From: Halioglobus japonicus
GTDB lineage: Bacteria > Pseudomonadota > Gammaproteobacteria > Pseudomonadales > Halieaceae
Length of the DNA: 64,000 nucleotides
Assembly: GCF_001983995.1 (NCBI RefSeq)
Contig: NZ_CP019450.1
Location: 248,001 to 312,000, forward strand
Direction of reading: 5' to 3'
The position numbers were made by a program, and so were the translations under genes. Shown here piece by piece: positions 22,795 through 31,486 of the stretch; the stretch's first letter is position 1, and each line of letters starts with the position of its first letter. Below the pieces are notes generated by a model. That model had not been told where the DNA came from, made no database searches, and saw nothing but the letters and a program-made list of their open reading frames with translations.

Positions 22795-23829
22795 ATGACA
22801 CTACTGCTCACCTACCTGCTGATCGCAATCGGTGTATCTTTTCTCTGTTCGATTCTTGAAGCGGTCCTGCTTTCGGTCACCCCGGGTTTTGTCGCCAGCC
22901 AACAAACTGACAAACCACGACGTGCCAAAGCACTCAAAAACGTCAAAGAGAATCTGGATGAATCCATCTCCAGCATTCTGATTCTGAACACCTTTGCCCA
23001 CACTATGGGCGCAGCCGGCGTCGGCGCTCAGGCCCTGAAAGTGTTCGGCACCCAATACGAAACACTGGTGGCCTTTCTGCTCACCCTGGCGATTCTGTAT
23101 CTCTCAGAGATCATTCCCAAAACGCTCGGCGCTCGCTATTGGAAGCAGCTAGCCCTGCCTGCAGCGCAGGTGATCCAGGTGCTGGTAAAACTCCTGTACC
23201 CCCTGGTGTGGTTCTCGGCCAAGCTCACCGCCCTGTTTGGCCGCGGCGGCCACTCCAGCGCCATTAGCCGCGACGAATTAGCCGCCATGGCACGTCTTGG
23301 CGCCAGCCACGGTTCGCTGGGATCCCAGGAAAGTGAACTGCTGGAGAACATGCTCAAGCTGCGCCAGACCCGCACCGAGGATATTCTCACCCCCCGTACC
23401 GTGGTCAGCGCCATCGATGCCTCGCTCACCGTCGGTGAGGCCCTGGCGAAGCTGGCGCAAGTGCCGTTTACCCGGCTGCCGGTTTACGAGGAGAGCCTCG
23501 ACACCATCGTCGGCATGGCCCTGCGCCCAACACTGCATGAGGTCGAACGGGAGGATGGCGAGAACCGTCCGCTGCGCGATTTCATAATTCCGATCAACCG
23601 CGTGTCCGGCGAGCTGCCCGTATTAAGGCTGCTGGATTTATTCATTAAGCGCCGCGAGCACATGTTCCTGGTGGAGGACGAATATGGCCAGACCGAAGGT
23701 ATAGTCACGCTCGAGGATGCCGTGGAAACCCTGTTGGGCCGGGAGATCATGGACGAAAGCGACACGGTTGAAGACATGCAGGAACTGGCCCGCAACAAAT
23801 ACCGGGGCCGGCTGCGAGATTCGAACTAG
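22795..23829 (+). CDS. CNNM/DUF21 membrane protein with CBS pair
   Basis: 344 residues. The N-terminal DUF21 membrane domain (about 1-170) has hydrophobic helices at about 2-24, 62-84, 88-106 and 118-145, with 'LSEIIPKTLGARYW', the conserved E-I-x-P-K-T of the family. A CBS pair follows (about 193-320), including 'ILTPRTVVSAIDAS' and 'MFLVEDEYGQTEGIVTLEDA'. The C-terminal CorC_HlyC domain of longer homologues is missing. The family includes Mg2+ and Co2+ efflux proteins (CorB/CorC, CNNM). The gene overlaps the convergent MFS gene by 4 bp at the 3' end. Confidence 0.88.
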   Translation: MTLLLTYLLIAIGVSFLCSILEAVLLSVTPGFVASQQTDKPRRAKALKNVKENLDESISSILILNTFAHTMGAAGVGAQALKVFGTQYETLVAFLLTLAILYLSEIIPKTLGARYWKQLALPAAQVIQVLVKLLYPLVWFSAKLTALFGRGGHSSAISRDELAAMARLGASHGSLGSQESELLENMLKLRQTRTEDILTPRTVVSAIDASLTVGEALAKLAQVPFTRLPVYEESLDTIVGMALRPTLHEVEREDGENRPLRDFIIPINRVSGELPVLRLLDLFIKRREHMFLVEDEYGQTEGIVTLEDAVETLLGREIMDESDTVEDMQELARNKYRGRLRDSN

Positions 23830-25022
23830 GCAGCGCGTCCCCAGCGCAGCTCATGCCCGTCCTCAGGGGTATTGGGAATCAGGTTACACAGCACCAGCGA
23901 AACCACCGCAATCCCCGCCCCAATGAGAAACACCGCGGGCGGGGAACTCAGCCAGAGAATACCCAGCAGCGCGGGGATAAACACCGCTGCAATGTGGTTG
24001 ATGGTAAAGCTGACACTGGCGGTAGCGGCAATATCACGACTGTCTGCGATTTTCTGGAAATAGGTGTTGATGGCAATCGACAGGGCGAAGAACAGGTGAT
24101 CGACAATGTAGAGCCCCGCCACCACGGTAGCGCTCTCCACAAACGCATAACCAGTGAACACCACGATCAGGCCCACGTATTCCACTTGTAGCGCGCGACG
24201 CTCGCCCGCTCGCCCTACCCAGGCGCCTATTTTGGGCGCAAAGAAAAGGTTAAACAGGTAATTCACCAGGTACAGCAAGCTGATATCTGCGACGGAGTAG
24301 CCGAACTTCTCCACCATCATAAATCCGGCAAACACCATAAAGATCTGACGGCGGGCCCCGCCCAGAAACGTCAGTGCGTAGTACAACCAATAGCGCTTAC
24401 GTACCAGAAGCTTCTTGTGCTGCTGCGCCTGCTCGGGAAACTGCGGGAAGCGCGCCCACAGCGCCAAAGTGATGACAATGCCCAACCCGCCCGCCAACAG
24501 GTACATGCCGCTAAACCCTACGCCCGCCAGCTCCATCAGCACCCAGATGCCGCCGTAAGCCAGCATCGCACCGGCTGCCTTAACCGCCATGGCGCGGCCC
24601 ATAAAGTGAGGGGTTTCGGCTTTGGGCACCCACTGCAGCGTGAGGGACTTATTAATGGTTTCGAAATAGTGAAAGCCCAGCGACATCAACACGGTTGTGG
24701 CATACAGCCCATAGGTTGTGGGAAAGAAAGGCGTTAGCGCCACGCCCACGGACATCACCAGCAGTGACACCAATGCAAAGCGCTGCTCGCGTATCACCAG
24801 CAGCACGTACACCGCGGTGAACGCGAGGAAGCCTGGCACCTCACGCAGGCTTTGCAGCATGCCGATCTCAGCACCGGTAAAGGCCGCCTGCTCGACGACA
24901 AAGTTGTTAAGCAGCGCCTGCCACACCGAAAACGTCAGCGGCATGATGAACGCCGCAGCGAGCAGGAAGTTCTGCTGGCTGCGCGCTGTCATAGTAGTTA
25001 GACCCGGGGCATTGCCGCTCAC
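23826..25022 (-). CDS. MFS transporter
   Basis: 398 residues with a repeated hydrophobic-helix pattern of about 11-12 segments, for example 'FLLAAAFIMPLTFSVWQALL', 'VSLLVMSVGVALTPFFPTTY', 'GLYIVDHLFFALSIAINTYF' and 'AVFLIGAGIAVVSLVLCNLI'. The central loop is basic ('QHKKLLVRKRYW'), as is usual between the two MFS halves. Substrate cannot be assigned. It is transcribed toward the CNNM-like gene and away from the SnoaL-like gene. Confidence 0.8.
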   Translation of the reverse strand: MSGNAPGLTTMTARSQQNFLLAAAFIMPLTFSVWQALLNNFVVEQAAFTGAEIGMLQSLREVPGFLAFTAVYVLLVIREQRFALVSLLVMSVGVALTPFFPTTYGLYATTVLMSLGFHYFETINKSLTLQWVPKAETPHFMGRAMAVKAAGAMLAYGGIWVLMELAGVGFSGMYLLAGGLGIVITLALWARFPQFPEQAQQHKKLLVRKRYWLYYALTFLGGARRQIFMVFAGFMMVEKFGYSVADISLLYLVNYLFNLFFAPKIGAWVGRAGERRALQVEYVGLIVVFTGYAFVESATVVAGLYIVDHLFFALSIAINTYFQKIADSRDIAATASVSFTINHIAAVFIPALLGILWLSSPPAVFLIGAGIAVVSLVLCNLIPNTPEDGHELRWGRAA

Positions 25023-25151
25023 GAGAAAATACCGTTTGGAGAAGGGCGCGCCAGTCTAGTGCATCCACTATTGCGGTTAAAGCACATTGACGCGCTGCGG
25101 TGAACCTGCGCTAATAAGCCCTGCGACCCGCCATCCCACAGGATAGAAATA

Positions 25152-25589
25152 ATGTCGGAAAATAATAAAGCGCTGGCACTGAAGATGTGGCGCGCCCTGG
25201 CCGAGCACGACTGGGACACTCTCAAGAGCTGCCTGCATCCAGACATTCACTACCGCGATATGCCCAGTGACGACCCAGGTGCTCACGGCCCGGAAAATGT
25301 TGTTCGCCGGCTCTCCATCGCCTGGGATCATATCGAGCGACAGGAACAGATCACCCACCATATTGCTGCCGATGGCGATGTAGTTTTTCTCGACCACACC
25401 GAGAAGTGGATCTTCAAAACTGGTGAAACAGCCGAGCACACCTTCGCCACGATGCACGAGATACGCAACGGCCTGATTTATCGCTGGAGCGATTACTGGG
25501 ACATGAACAAATTTATCAGCCAGTTTCCGGGTTGGTTCCTGGAGGTCATGGCCAGCCACACTGCGGCCGATTTTGGTGGCGAGTCCTAG
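25152..25589 (+). CDS. SnoaL/NTF2-like protein
   Basis: 145 residues with a cone-shaped NTF2-like fold signature: 'ALKMWRALAEHDWDTLKSCL', 'DIHYRDMPSDDPGAHGPENV' and 'MHEIRNGLIYRWSDYWDMNK'. This is the usual order helix, Asp/His-rich active region, final strands 'ngLI..W.DYwD'. Relatives include limonene-1,2-epoxide hydrolase and steroid isomerase types. No specific reaction can be assigned. A decayed fragment of another SnoaL-like gene lies at about 26.2-26.45 kb. Confidence 0.8.
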   Translation: MSENNKALALKMWRALAEHDWDTLKSCLHPDIHYRDMPSDDPGAHGPENVVRRLSIAWDHIERQEQITHHIAADGDVVFLDHTEKWIFKTGETAEHTFATMHEIRNGLIYRWSDYWDMNKFISQFPGWFLEVMASHTAADFGGES

Positions 25590-25779
25590 ATAACGCCATA
25601 ACATATCAGTGCCGTGTGGGTATCAGGTCTACTATTCGCTCGAAGCAGTCATTGAGAGACCTAGGAAAAGACCATCATGGACGCACGCAGATTTCGCTCT
25701 ATCCAGGCCGGCATCACCGCCAGGGCAATCGCCTCTGCAACACTGACCAAGGCGCGGGGCTGGTGAAAGAGTGACTATC

Positions 25780-26452
25780 CCTGACGCAAGACGCTGATAC
25801 TCGGCGGCACTGGCTACATCGGCCCCACATGGCGCGCGAGGCACTGCGTAATCTGGAACTGTGGATATGCGACGGTACACCAGCGCCGGAGGCAGAGTGA
25901 ATTGCATCGCTAGATGACCACTCGGCTTTGCTGTTTGATGATGTAGGCAATGTGCTGGGCAGGGTGCACTCGCCCTATTTCGACACGCCACTGGCGCGCA
26001 TGTCGGGTAAAGCCAATATTAGCGACCCTGGTTGTGGCCTCTCCGGCACCACCACCCTGTTCGACCCGGCCACCATGGCCACGCTCTAAACCGACCGACA
26101 AGTCAACATCAATGCGGTCGATGTCGCTACCGACGAAGCTGTGGCGTCACGTTTTCTGCTCGGGGAGGATTGGGCGCGTATTCGCGCTGCGGCTGGACTA
26201 CAGCGGGATGCCCTTAGCAACTGGTTCGGCTGGCTGGTCAGCGCGAGGCTTATCCCAGCCGCCCGTGCTCCACCCAGCACAGCAGACTACACCGAGATCG
26301 CGCTGCAAGCCTTTGCGATCTGCAAGGTTGCAGACGGACGCATAGTCGCGTTAGACGAATATCAGGATCCCGCCCAGATCGGCGCTGCGCTCAGCGCGGT
26401 AGTCCAGCATGTCATCCCACCGCTAAGAATCGCGCACTCCCTTGCACTCTAA
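25780..26452 (+). pseudogene. Mosaic of gene remnants: epimerase start, alpha/beta-hydrolase C-terminus, SnoaL-like C-terminus
   Basis: Three fragments follow one another. First is a short NAD-epimerase-type N-terminus ('KTLILGGTGYIGP'), near 25787-25826. Next, from about 25826, comes a frame that reads like the C-terminal part of an alpha/beta-hydrolase domain of the PF20091 type: 'ALRNLELWICDGTPAP', 'GNVLGRVHSPYFDTPLARM', then 'FLLGEDWARIRAAA'. It is interrupted by TGA 25898-25900 and TAA 26087-26089. Last, in the same frame, is a SnoaL-like tail 'FAICKVADGRIVALDEYQDP' ending at 26452. None is complete. I read this as a decayed catabolic gene neighbourhood between the SnoaL-like gene and the DapB-like pair. 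Family names are from motif memory and need a profile search. Confidence 0.55.
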
Positions 26453-26514
26453 CAGTCCAGCGATATACCAACGCCGTATAAGCTCTGTACGTTGCATAAA
26501 AATAAGGAGCTACC

Positions 26515-27576
26515 ATGCCGTTAAGCGTCGTTACCTGGGGTACTGGCAATGTAGGCAAATACGCCCTGCGCGCCGTTATCAACCACCCTGAACTCGAACT
26601 CGTGGGCCACATCGTCAGCAGCGATGCCAAGGCCGGCAAGGATGCCGCCGAACTCGCCGGGCTGGACACGCCAACCGGCATCCTCGCCTCAAACGATATT
26701 GACGCCATGCTCGCGCTCAAACCCGACTGCGTGTGCTACACCGCCCACTCGGAAACCCGCATGCTGGAGGCCGCCAAGGACCAGGCCCGCTGCCTGCAAC
26801 AGGGCATTAACGTGGTGGCCAGCTCTCTGTTCATGCTGCAACAGCCTGACAGTCCCGATGTGGGCTTCCTGGCCGAACCCATCAAGGCCGCCTGTGAAGC
26901 AGGCCAGAGCACCTGTTTTAACAACGGCATCGACCCCGGCTTTGCCAACGACACGATGCCGCTGGTATTCACCGGCCTGTCCGAATACTGGACTCACGTG
27001 CGCATGCAGGAAATCATCAACTATTCGACCTACGAGCAGGAAGAAACGATTCGTGAGGTGATGGGCTTCGGCTACCCCGTGGATCACAAGTGCATGCTAT
27101 TCGAACCCGGCGCCCTGTCCCTGGGCTGGGGCGGCGCGGTGCGTTCGGTGGCAGCCGGGCTGGGGGTCGAACTGGAACGGGTGTACGAGGTACACGAGCG
27201 CCTGCCGCTGGAATCTGACACTGAAAATGCTATGGGTATTTTCAAGGCCGGCACCACCGGGGCCATGCGCTTTGAAGTGCGCGGCGTGATCGATGGCAAA
27301 GACGCCATCGTCTTGGAACACATTACCCGCATCACCGATAACATCGCGCCTGAATGGCCCATGGGAAAGGGCTATCGCGTCATTATCGAGGGCGAACCGC
27401 GCATGGAAATCAGCATGGATATGGAAGATCAACACGGTGATCATGCCGTGGCCGGTGTTATCCAGACTGCCACCGCCATCGTCAATGCCATTCCGGCCGT
27501 GGTGAACCACGCCCCCGGCATGGTCGCGGCCTTTGATCTGCCCAAAATTTCCGGCAAGGGTTTATACCGCGGCTAA
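26515..27576 (+). CDS. DapB-like NAD(P)-dependent dehydrogenase
   Basis: 353 residues. The N-terminus 'SVVTWGTGNVGKYALRAVIN' is a Rossmann dinucleotide-binding loop (GTGNVG, residues 9-14), and the rest resembles the dihydrodipicolinate-reductase-like family that also includes 2,4-diaminopentanoate dehydrogenase. It is not the housekeeping DapB (about 270 residues). It has a clear RBS (AAGGAG, 26501-26506) and is followed 46 bp later by a paralogue. The substrate is unknown. Homologues are common in actinobacteria and marine gammaproteobacteria that degrade steroids or aromatics, which is suggestive only. Confidence 0.75.
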   Translation: MPLSVVTWGTGNVGKYALRAVINHPELELVGHIVSSDAKAGKDAAELAGLDTPTGILASNDIDAMLALKPDCVCYTAHSETRMLEAAKDQARCLQQGINVVASSLFMLQQPDSPDVGFLAEPIKAACEAGQSTCFNNGIDPGFANDTMPLVFTGLSEYWTHVRMQEIINYSTYEQEETIREVMGFGYPVDHKCMLFEPGALSLGWGGAVRSVAAGLGVELERVYEVHERLPLESDTENAMGIFKAGTTGAMRFEVRGVIDGKDAIVLEHITRITDNIAPEWPMGKGYRVIIEGEPRMEISMDMEDQHGDHAVAGVIQTATAIVNAIPAVVNHAPGMVAAFDLPKISGKGLYRG

Positions 27577-27622
27577 GCCGCAGCCAGTAACACCAACAAT
27601 AATCACAACAGGAGTTCGGAGC

Positions 27623-28702
27623 ATGACGTATAAAGTGGTGCAGTGGGCAACCGGCAATCTCGGCAGGCCCGCCATTGAGGGCATTGTGTCCCACCCGGAA
27701 CTGGAACTGGCGGGGGTATGGGTGCACAGCGACAGCAAGGTTGGCCAGGATGCTGGCGCGCTGGCTGATCGCCCCGACCTGGTGACCGGCGTTAAAGCCA
27801 CCAACGATATCGATGCCCTGATCGGGCTTGCGCCAGACTGTATTCTCTACAGCCCGCTGGTCCCCATCGAAAGCGAGATCCTCGCGTTTCTCCAGGCGGG
27901 TATTAACGTGGTGACGCCACTGGGCTGGTTTTATCCCCGCGACCTGAAAACAGCCGCCATCGACGCCGCCTGTGAGCAGGGCCAGAGCACGCTACATGGC
28001 ACTGGCATTCACCCCGGCGGCGTGACTGAAAAATGGCCGCTGGTGATGTCCTCGTTCTCACGCGATGTGACCTATGTCAGCTGCGAAGAGTATTCAGACT
28101 GTCGCACCTACGGCGCACCCGATGTGCTACACGACATTATGCTGTTCGGCAGAACACCCGAGGACGCCGCCAACAGTCCCATGTTGCAATTGCTGGGCTC
28201 AGGCTTCGGCCAGTCAGTGCACATGATCGCAGACGCCATGGGCTTTACTCTGGATGGCCCACTGCGCGCCAGTCACGATTTCGCCCTCGCCACCGCCCCC
28301 ATCGACACTCCCATGGGTGCGATACAGCCTGACCACGTGGCCGCCCAGCGCTTTCGCTGGGAGGGCCTGCGCAACGGCGAGCCGGTGGTGAAGGCTGAGG
28401 TGAACTGGTACATGGGCACCGACAATATCGAAACCGATTGGTTTGAGGCGGACAAAATCGCAGCCAGCGGTGAGTGCTTTGCTATGCGGGTAGAGGGTGA
28501 TCCGCCAGTGTACATACAGACGCACGGCGTACACCCCACCCGGGACATGGACTGGAGCGAAGTCCACCGGCGCAACCCCGGCATGGTGGCCACGGCCATG
28601 CACTGTGTGAACAGCATCCCCTTCGTATGCCGCGCCGAACCCGGGATCAAGACCTACCTGGACCTCCCCCTCATCCACGGTAAAGCCAAAGTGGTGGACT
28701 GA
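27623..28702 (+). CDS. DapB-like NAD(P)-dependent dehydrogenase (second copy)
   Basis: 359 residues from ATG 27623, with AGGAG at 27610-27614. The frame is open further upstream, into the previous gene. 'KVVQWATGNLGRPAIEGIVS' carries the GxxGxxG-like loop. Later segments such as 'INVVTPLGWFYPRDLKTAAI' and 'NPGMVATAMHCVNSIPFVCR' parallel the previous protein ('INVVASSLF', 'IVNAIPAVVNHAPGMVAA'). The pair is divergent in sequence, so it is an old duplication or two subunits. Its stop abuts the stop of the convergent serine hydrolase gene. Confidence 0.75.
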   Translation: MTYKVVQWATGNLGRPAIEGIVSHPELELAGVWVHSDSKVGQDAGALADRPDLVTGVKATNDIDALIGLAPDCILYSPLVPIESEILAFLQAGINVVTPLGWFYPRDLKTAAIDAACEQGQSTLHGTGIHPGGVTEKWPLVMSSFSRDVTYVSCEEYSDCRTYGAPDVLHDIMLFGRTPEDAANSPMLQLLGSGFGQSVHMIADAMGFTLDGPLRASHDFALATAPIDTPMGAIQPDHVAAQRFRWEGLRNGEPVVKAEVNWYMGTDNIETDWFEADKIAASGECFAMRVEGDPPVYIQTHGVHPTRDMDWSEVHRRNPGMVATAMHCVNSIPFVCRAEPGIKTYLDLPLIHGKAKVVD

Positions 28703-29986
28703 TCAGAGCCCGGCAAAGGCAATAGCCTGAGCCACGTACAGGGCAAAGGGAACTTCGTTGCCGGGGGAGGGCTCGGTCTGGGACAGGAATACCCCCACCA
28801 GCCCGGTTTCCGGGCTGACGAAGAAATGGGTACCGAAGTACCCCGCCCACCAGAAGTCACCCGTGCGATCGGGTGTCACGCTCGCTTCGTCATCAGCCAC
28901 CACCGCAAACCCCAGGCCCCAGCCAATGCCTTCAATTCCCTCATTAGCCATCACCCCACCAGGGACATGCAGGGCCTGTATCTGTGCGAGCGTGTCGGGC
29001 TGCAGCACCTGCACGCCCTGGTAAGTGCCATCATTCCACAGCATCAGGGCGAACCGCAGATAGTCCCCTGCCGTAGACACCAACCCGCTGCCGCCCTCGG
29101 GGAAATCAGCATCAATGGTAGAACCAAAATCGATCAGTTCTCCCGAGGCATCGTGACGATACACAGTGGCCAGGCCACTGCGATCCGCCATATTGACCAG
29201 GTAGCGCGTGTGCCCCATGCCCAGTGGTTCAAACACATTTGCCTGTAAATAGGCATCGATACGCTGCCCGGATACAACCTCCACGACCGCGGCCAGGGCA
29301 TCCGCCGACCAGCCATAGCGCCAACGGGTGCCCGGCTCTTCAAACAAGGGCAATGAGGCCATGGCCGAAATGCGTCCCTGCAATGTGCCGGCGCCCTCTT
29401 CGCGGGGGCTGTTGGCCTGCCAGTGTTGCCAGAGTTCGGTTTCTTCATCCCGCCCGGGGCCGATACCCGAAGCAAACATCAACAGGTGGCGGACCAGCAC
29501 CGGCTGAGCAGGCCGGGTATCAAAGTCACCCTGTGCATTGCGGGCCTGACTTACCGCGACCTGACTGTCAGCAAAAGCAGGTATATATTTTGCGACAGGA
29601 TCATCCAGATCCATGCGCCCCTGCTCGACCAGCTGCATAGCGGCCACGGCGATCACGGGCTTGGTCATCGAGGCGAAGCGCATAGGGGTGGTGAGCATCA
29701 TCGGCCGTTCGCTGGCGATATCGGCCCAGCCGTAGGCATTGGCGTGAATTGGCACACCGTCGCGGGCAAACATCAGCACATAGCCGGCGCGGTTGCCGCG
29801 CCAGACATCCTGGCGCAGATAGGCATCCATGGCGGCCCGGCTCCACCAGCTGAGGTTCTCGACCTCACCTGGATTCTCCTGCGCCGCTGGCACCCCGGGA
29901 TCCAGGGTTTTGCCACTACACCCCATAAGAGAAAACAGAACCACCCAACCCGCCACTAAGGACAGAACACCTGAACGTCGTTGCAT
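28703..29986 (-). CDS. Serine hydrolase lipoprotein, beta-lactamase class C / family VIII esterase type
   Basis: 427 residues. The N-terminus is a lipoprotein signal peptide with lipobox LMGC (Cys23), so the protein is probably anchored to a membrane on the periplasmic side. The serine-nucleophile motif is S106-M-T-K109 in 'RFASMTKPVIAV', and 'RWRYGWSADAL' supplies the Tyr (Y224) of the Y-x-N/S element. 'MGHTRYLVNMADRSGLATVY' and 'GSGLVSTAGDYLRFALMLWN' fit the class C-related esterase family. No beta-lactam activity is implied. Family VIII members cleave small esters. Confidence 0.85.
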   Translation of the reverse strand: MQRRSGVLSLVAGWVVLFSLMGCSGKTLDPGVPAAQENPGEVENLSWWSRAAMDAYLRQDVWRGNRAGYVLMFARDGVPIHANAYGWADIASERPMMLTTPMRFASMTKPVIAVAAMQLVEQGRMDLDDPVAKYIPAFADSQVAVSQARNAQGDFDTRPAQPVLVRHLLMFASGIGPGRDEETELWQHWQANSPREEGAGTLQGRISAMASLPLFEEPGTRWRYGWSADALAAVVEVVSGQRIDAYLQANVFEPLGMGHTRYLVNMADRSGLATVYRHDASGELIDFGSTIDADFPEGGSGLVSTAGDYLRFALMLWNDGTYQGVQVLQPDTLAQIQALHVPGGVMANEGIEGIGWGLGFAVVADDEASVTPDRTGDFWWAGYFGTHFFVSPETGLVGVFLSQTEPSPGNEVPFALYVAQAIAFAGL

Positions 29987-30106
29987 TGGAACCGACCCAC
30001 GTTTGTTATTATCAGTGTGGTCAATTCTGCCCGGAATGGCAGTAAGTGCAAGCTACACGTCGGGACAGCGCGTGACTCGGGGGTGGGCGAGCGACCGATT
30101 CTTCCT

Positions 30107-30112
30107 TATAAT
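30107..30112 (+). promoter_or_regulatory. tRNA promoter -10 element
   Basis: TATAAT lies 18 bp before the tRNA 5' end and is followed by a C-rich discriminator (CCCCGCTCCC), which is typical of stringently controlled stable-RNA promoters. No good -35 match is seen at 16-18 bp spacing. Confidence 0.45.
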
Positions 30113-30129
30113 CCCCGCTCCCTCGCAAA

Positions 30130-30206
30130 GGGCCTATAGCTCAGTTGGTTAGAGCATCCGACTCATAATCGGCAGGTCGAAGGTTCAAGTCCTTCTAGGC
30201 CCACCA
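30130..30206 (+). tRNA. tRNA with CAU anticodon (probably Ile2, possibly Met)
   Basis: 77 nt with encoded CCA. The acceptor stem GGGCCTA (30130-30136) pairs with TAGGCCC (30196-30202). The D arm reads 'AGCTCAGTTGGTTAGAGC', the anticodon loop is CTCATAA, and the T loop is GGTTCAAGTCC. CAU fits either elongator Met or the lysidine-modified Ile2. In pseudomonads a CAU tRNA lies near rpoD, which favours Ile2 here. A degenerate copy of its 3' part lies at 32.9 kb. Confidence 0.93.
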
Positions 30207-30284
30207 TTTCTTATAGATTATCAAAGACTTATAGAGTCTTTCACCCACCGACTGCCTGCGAGGGGAAGGGTGGCAACGAGTAGC
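30147..30284 (+). repeat. Direct repeat copy 1: tRNA 3' part plus 78 bp of flank
   Basis: The stretch from within the tRNA D arm to 30284 recurs at about 32919-33057. Over the well-aligned part (anticodon arm to 'GAGTAGC') there are about seven substitutions and one single-base gap. The repeat covers the tRNA 3' half, its CCA, the terminator hairpin and a further G-rich segment. Confidence 0.85.
30223..30241 (+). terminator. Hairpin downstream of the tRNA
   Basis: AAAGACT (30223-30229) and AGTCTTT (30235-30241) form a perfect 7-bp stem around a TATAG loop, 17 nt after the tRNA 3' end. It is probably the tRNA transcript terminator. The same hairpin is kept unchanged in the duplicated copy at 32997-33015. 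Confidence 0.5.
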
Positions 30285-30332
30285 CCATGGTCGGAGGCCT
30301 CCCCGATATCCAAGAGGCCCGCTGTACCGCTC

Positions 30333-30875
30333 ATGCTAACCGCAAGTAAACTCGAAAAAATCATCGAACTCGAACAAAACCTTCGCGCTGAATACCAGGA
30401 CAAACTGGATGCGCTCACCGCCGAGGCCGAACGCTATAGAGCGGCATTGGCTGATCAGCAGGAGCAGCTGCAGACGACCATCGACCAGCAACTGGAAAGC
30501 ATTAAGCAGCTTACCGCCAGCGCGGTAGCCAATGAGAAAGTGGAGCAGCAGAACCGCGAACTGAGTAACCGCAGCCAGAATTTGCAGGACGAGGTGACTA
30601 CACTGAAGCAGCGAATCAAAAATCTGCAGAAAGACCTGGCTGAAGAACGCCAGCAGGTGAAGACCCTGGCCCAGTTTGATCCCGCCCGAATGAAGAAGAA
30701 CCTGGACGCGAACAAGAAAAAACTGGCTGAGAAGACCAAAGCCAATGAACTGCTCGAAAAGTCGCTCAAGGAAGCTCGCGGCGCGAACGCCGAGCAAAAC
30801 CAAAAGTTGAAGGAAGTCAGGAATGAGCTGGCGCAGTTGAAGGCGAGCCTGGGGACGGAGGATGAGGCGGCGTAA
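30333..30875 (+). CDS. Coiled-coil protein of unknown function
   Basis: 180 residues from ATG 30333 (MLTASKLEKIIEL). Nearly the whole protein is predicted coiled coil, rich in Glu, Lys, Gln and Leu with heptad spacing, for example 'EVTTLKQRIKNLQKDLAEER' and 'LEKSLKEARGANAEQNQKLK'. There is no signal peptide, membrane segment or enzymatic motif. The frame is open upstream to 30270 but that part is not conserved-looking. It is followed 85 bp later by a thioesterase start; the two ORFs nearly touch. I do not recognise a named family. Confidence 0.7.
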   Translation: MLTASKLEKIIELEQNLRAEYQDKLDALTAEAERYRAALADQQEQLQTTIDQQLESIKQLTASAVANEKVEQQNRELSNRSQNLQDEVTTLKQRIKNLQKDLAEERQQVKTLAQFDPARMKKNLDANKKKLAEKTKANELLEKSLKEARGANAEQNQKLKEVRNELAQLKASLGTEDEAA

Positions 30876-30960
30876 AGCGGGCTCTGGCCCACCCCGCTGG
30901 TTGCGTATTGCAGGGGCGGCAACTGCGAACGCAATCAACGCACGGAATGATGAGGTTCCG

Positions 30961-31431
30961 ATGAAGCAACAGGACGAAAACGTACAGCGGAAGCACATCG
31001 ATCTTCCCGAAAGCTTTATTTTCTCGACCGAGTACGAGGTTCTCTACTCGGATGTGAACTCCGCCAATCACCTCGGTGCAGATCGAGTGCTCCCCATCGC
31101 CATGGAGGCCCAACTGCGCTTTATCAAGCGCCTGGGCTACACAGACGCCATGGCGTTCGAAGATGCAGGGCTGATCATGGCGCACTCTGAAGTACAGTAT
31201 TTGTCGGAAGCCAAGTACGGAGAGAAATTGCTGATTGAACTCACACCCAGCAACCTGGGCCGAAAGAGTTTTAATCTGGTGTATCGTATCCAGAATCTGA
31301 CTCAGGACCGCGAGCTGGCCCGGGTAGTCACAACACTACTTTTCTTTGATTATCAGGCCAGCTGCGTCATCGAGGTACCCGAAACCTTCAGAGATCGGAT
31401 AGCGAAGGTTCAGGCCTCGAATCGCTGTTAA
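30961..31431 (+). CDS. Acyl-CoA thioesterase, hotdog fold (4HBT-like)
   Basis: 156 residues from ATG 30961. 'YEVLYSDVNSANHLGADRVL' contains the D-x-N-x-x-x-H(L) arrangement of 4-hydroxybenzoyl-CoA-thioesterase-type hotdog proteins. 'GLIMAHSEVQYLSEAKYGEK' and 'ELARVVTTLLFFDYQ' complete the central helix and strand order. It probably hydrolyses an acyl-CoA. The substrate is unknown. The reading frame is open back to 30862, but the ATG at 30961 fits the family start. Confidence 0.8.
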   Translation: MKQQDENVQRKHIDLPESFIFSTEYEVLYSDVNSANHLGADRVLPIAMEAQLRFIKRLGYTDAMAFEDAGLIMAHSEVQYLSEAKYGEKLLIELTPSNLGRKSFNLVYRIQNLTQDRELARVVTTLLFFDYQASCVIEVPETFRDRIAKVQASNRC

Positions 31432-31486
31432 CGCACCACATTTCCGGCAACAGACTTGGCCATAGGCTCCAGGACACTTTAATCAG

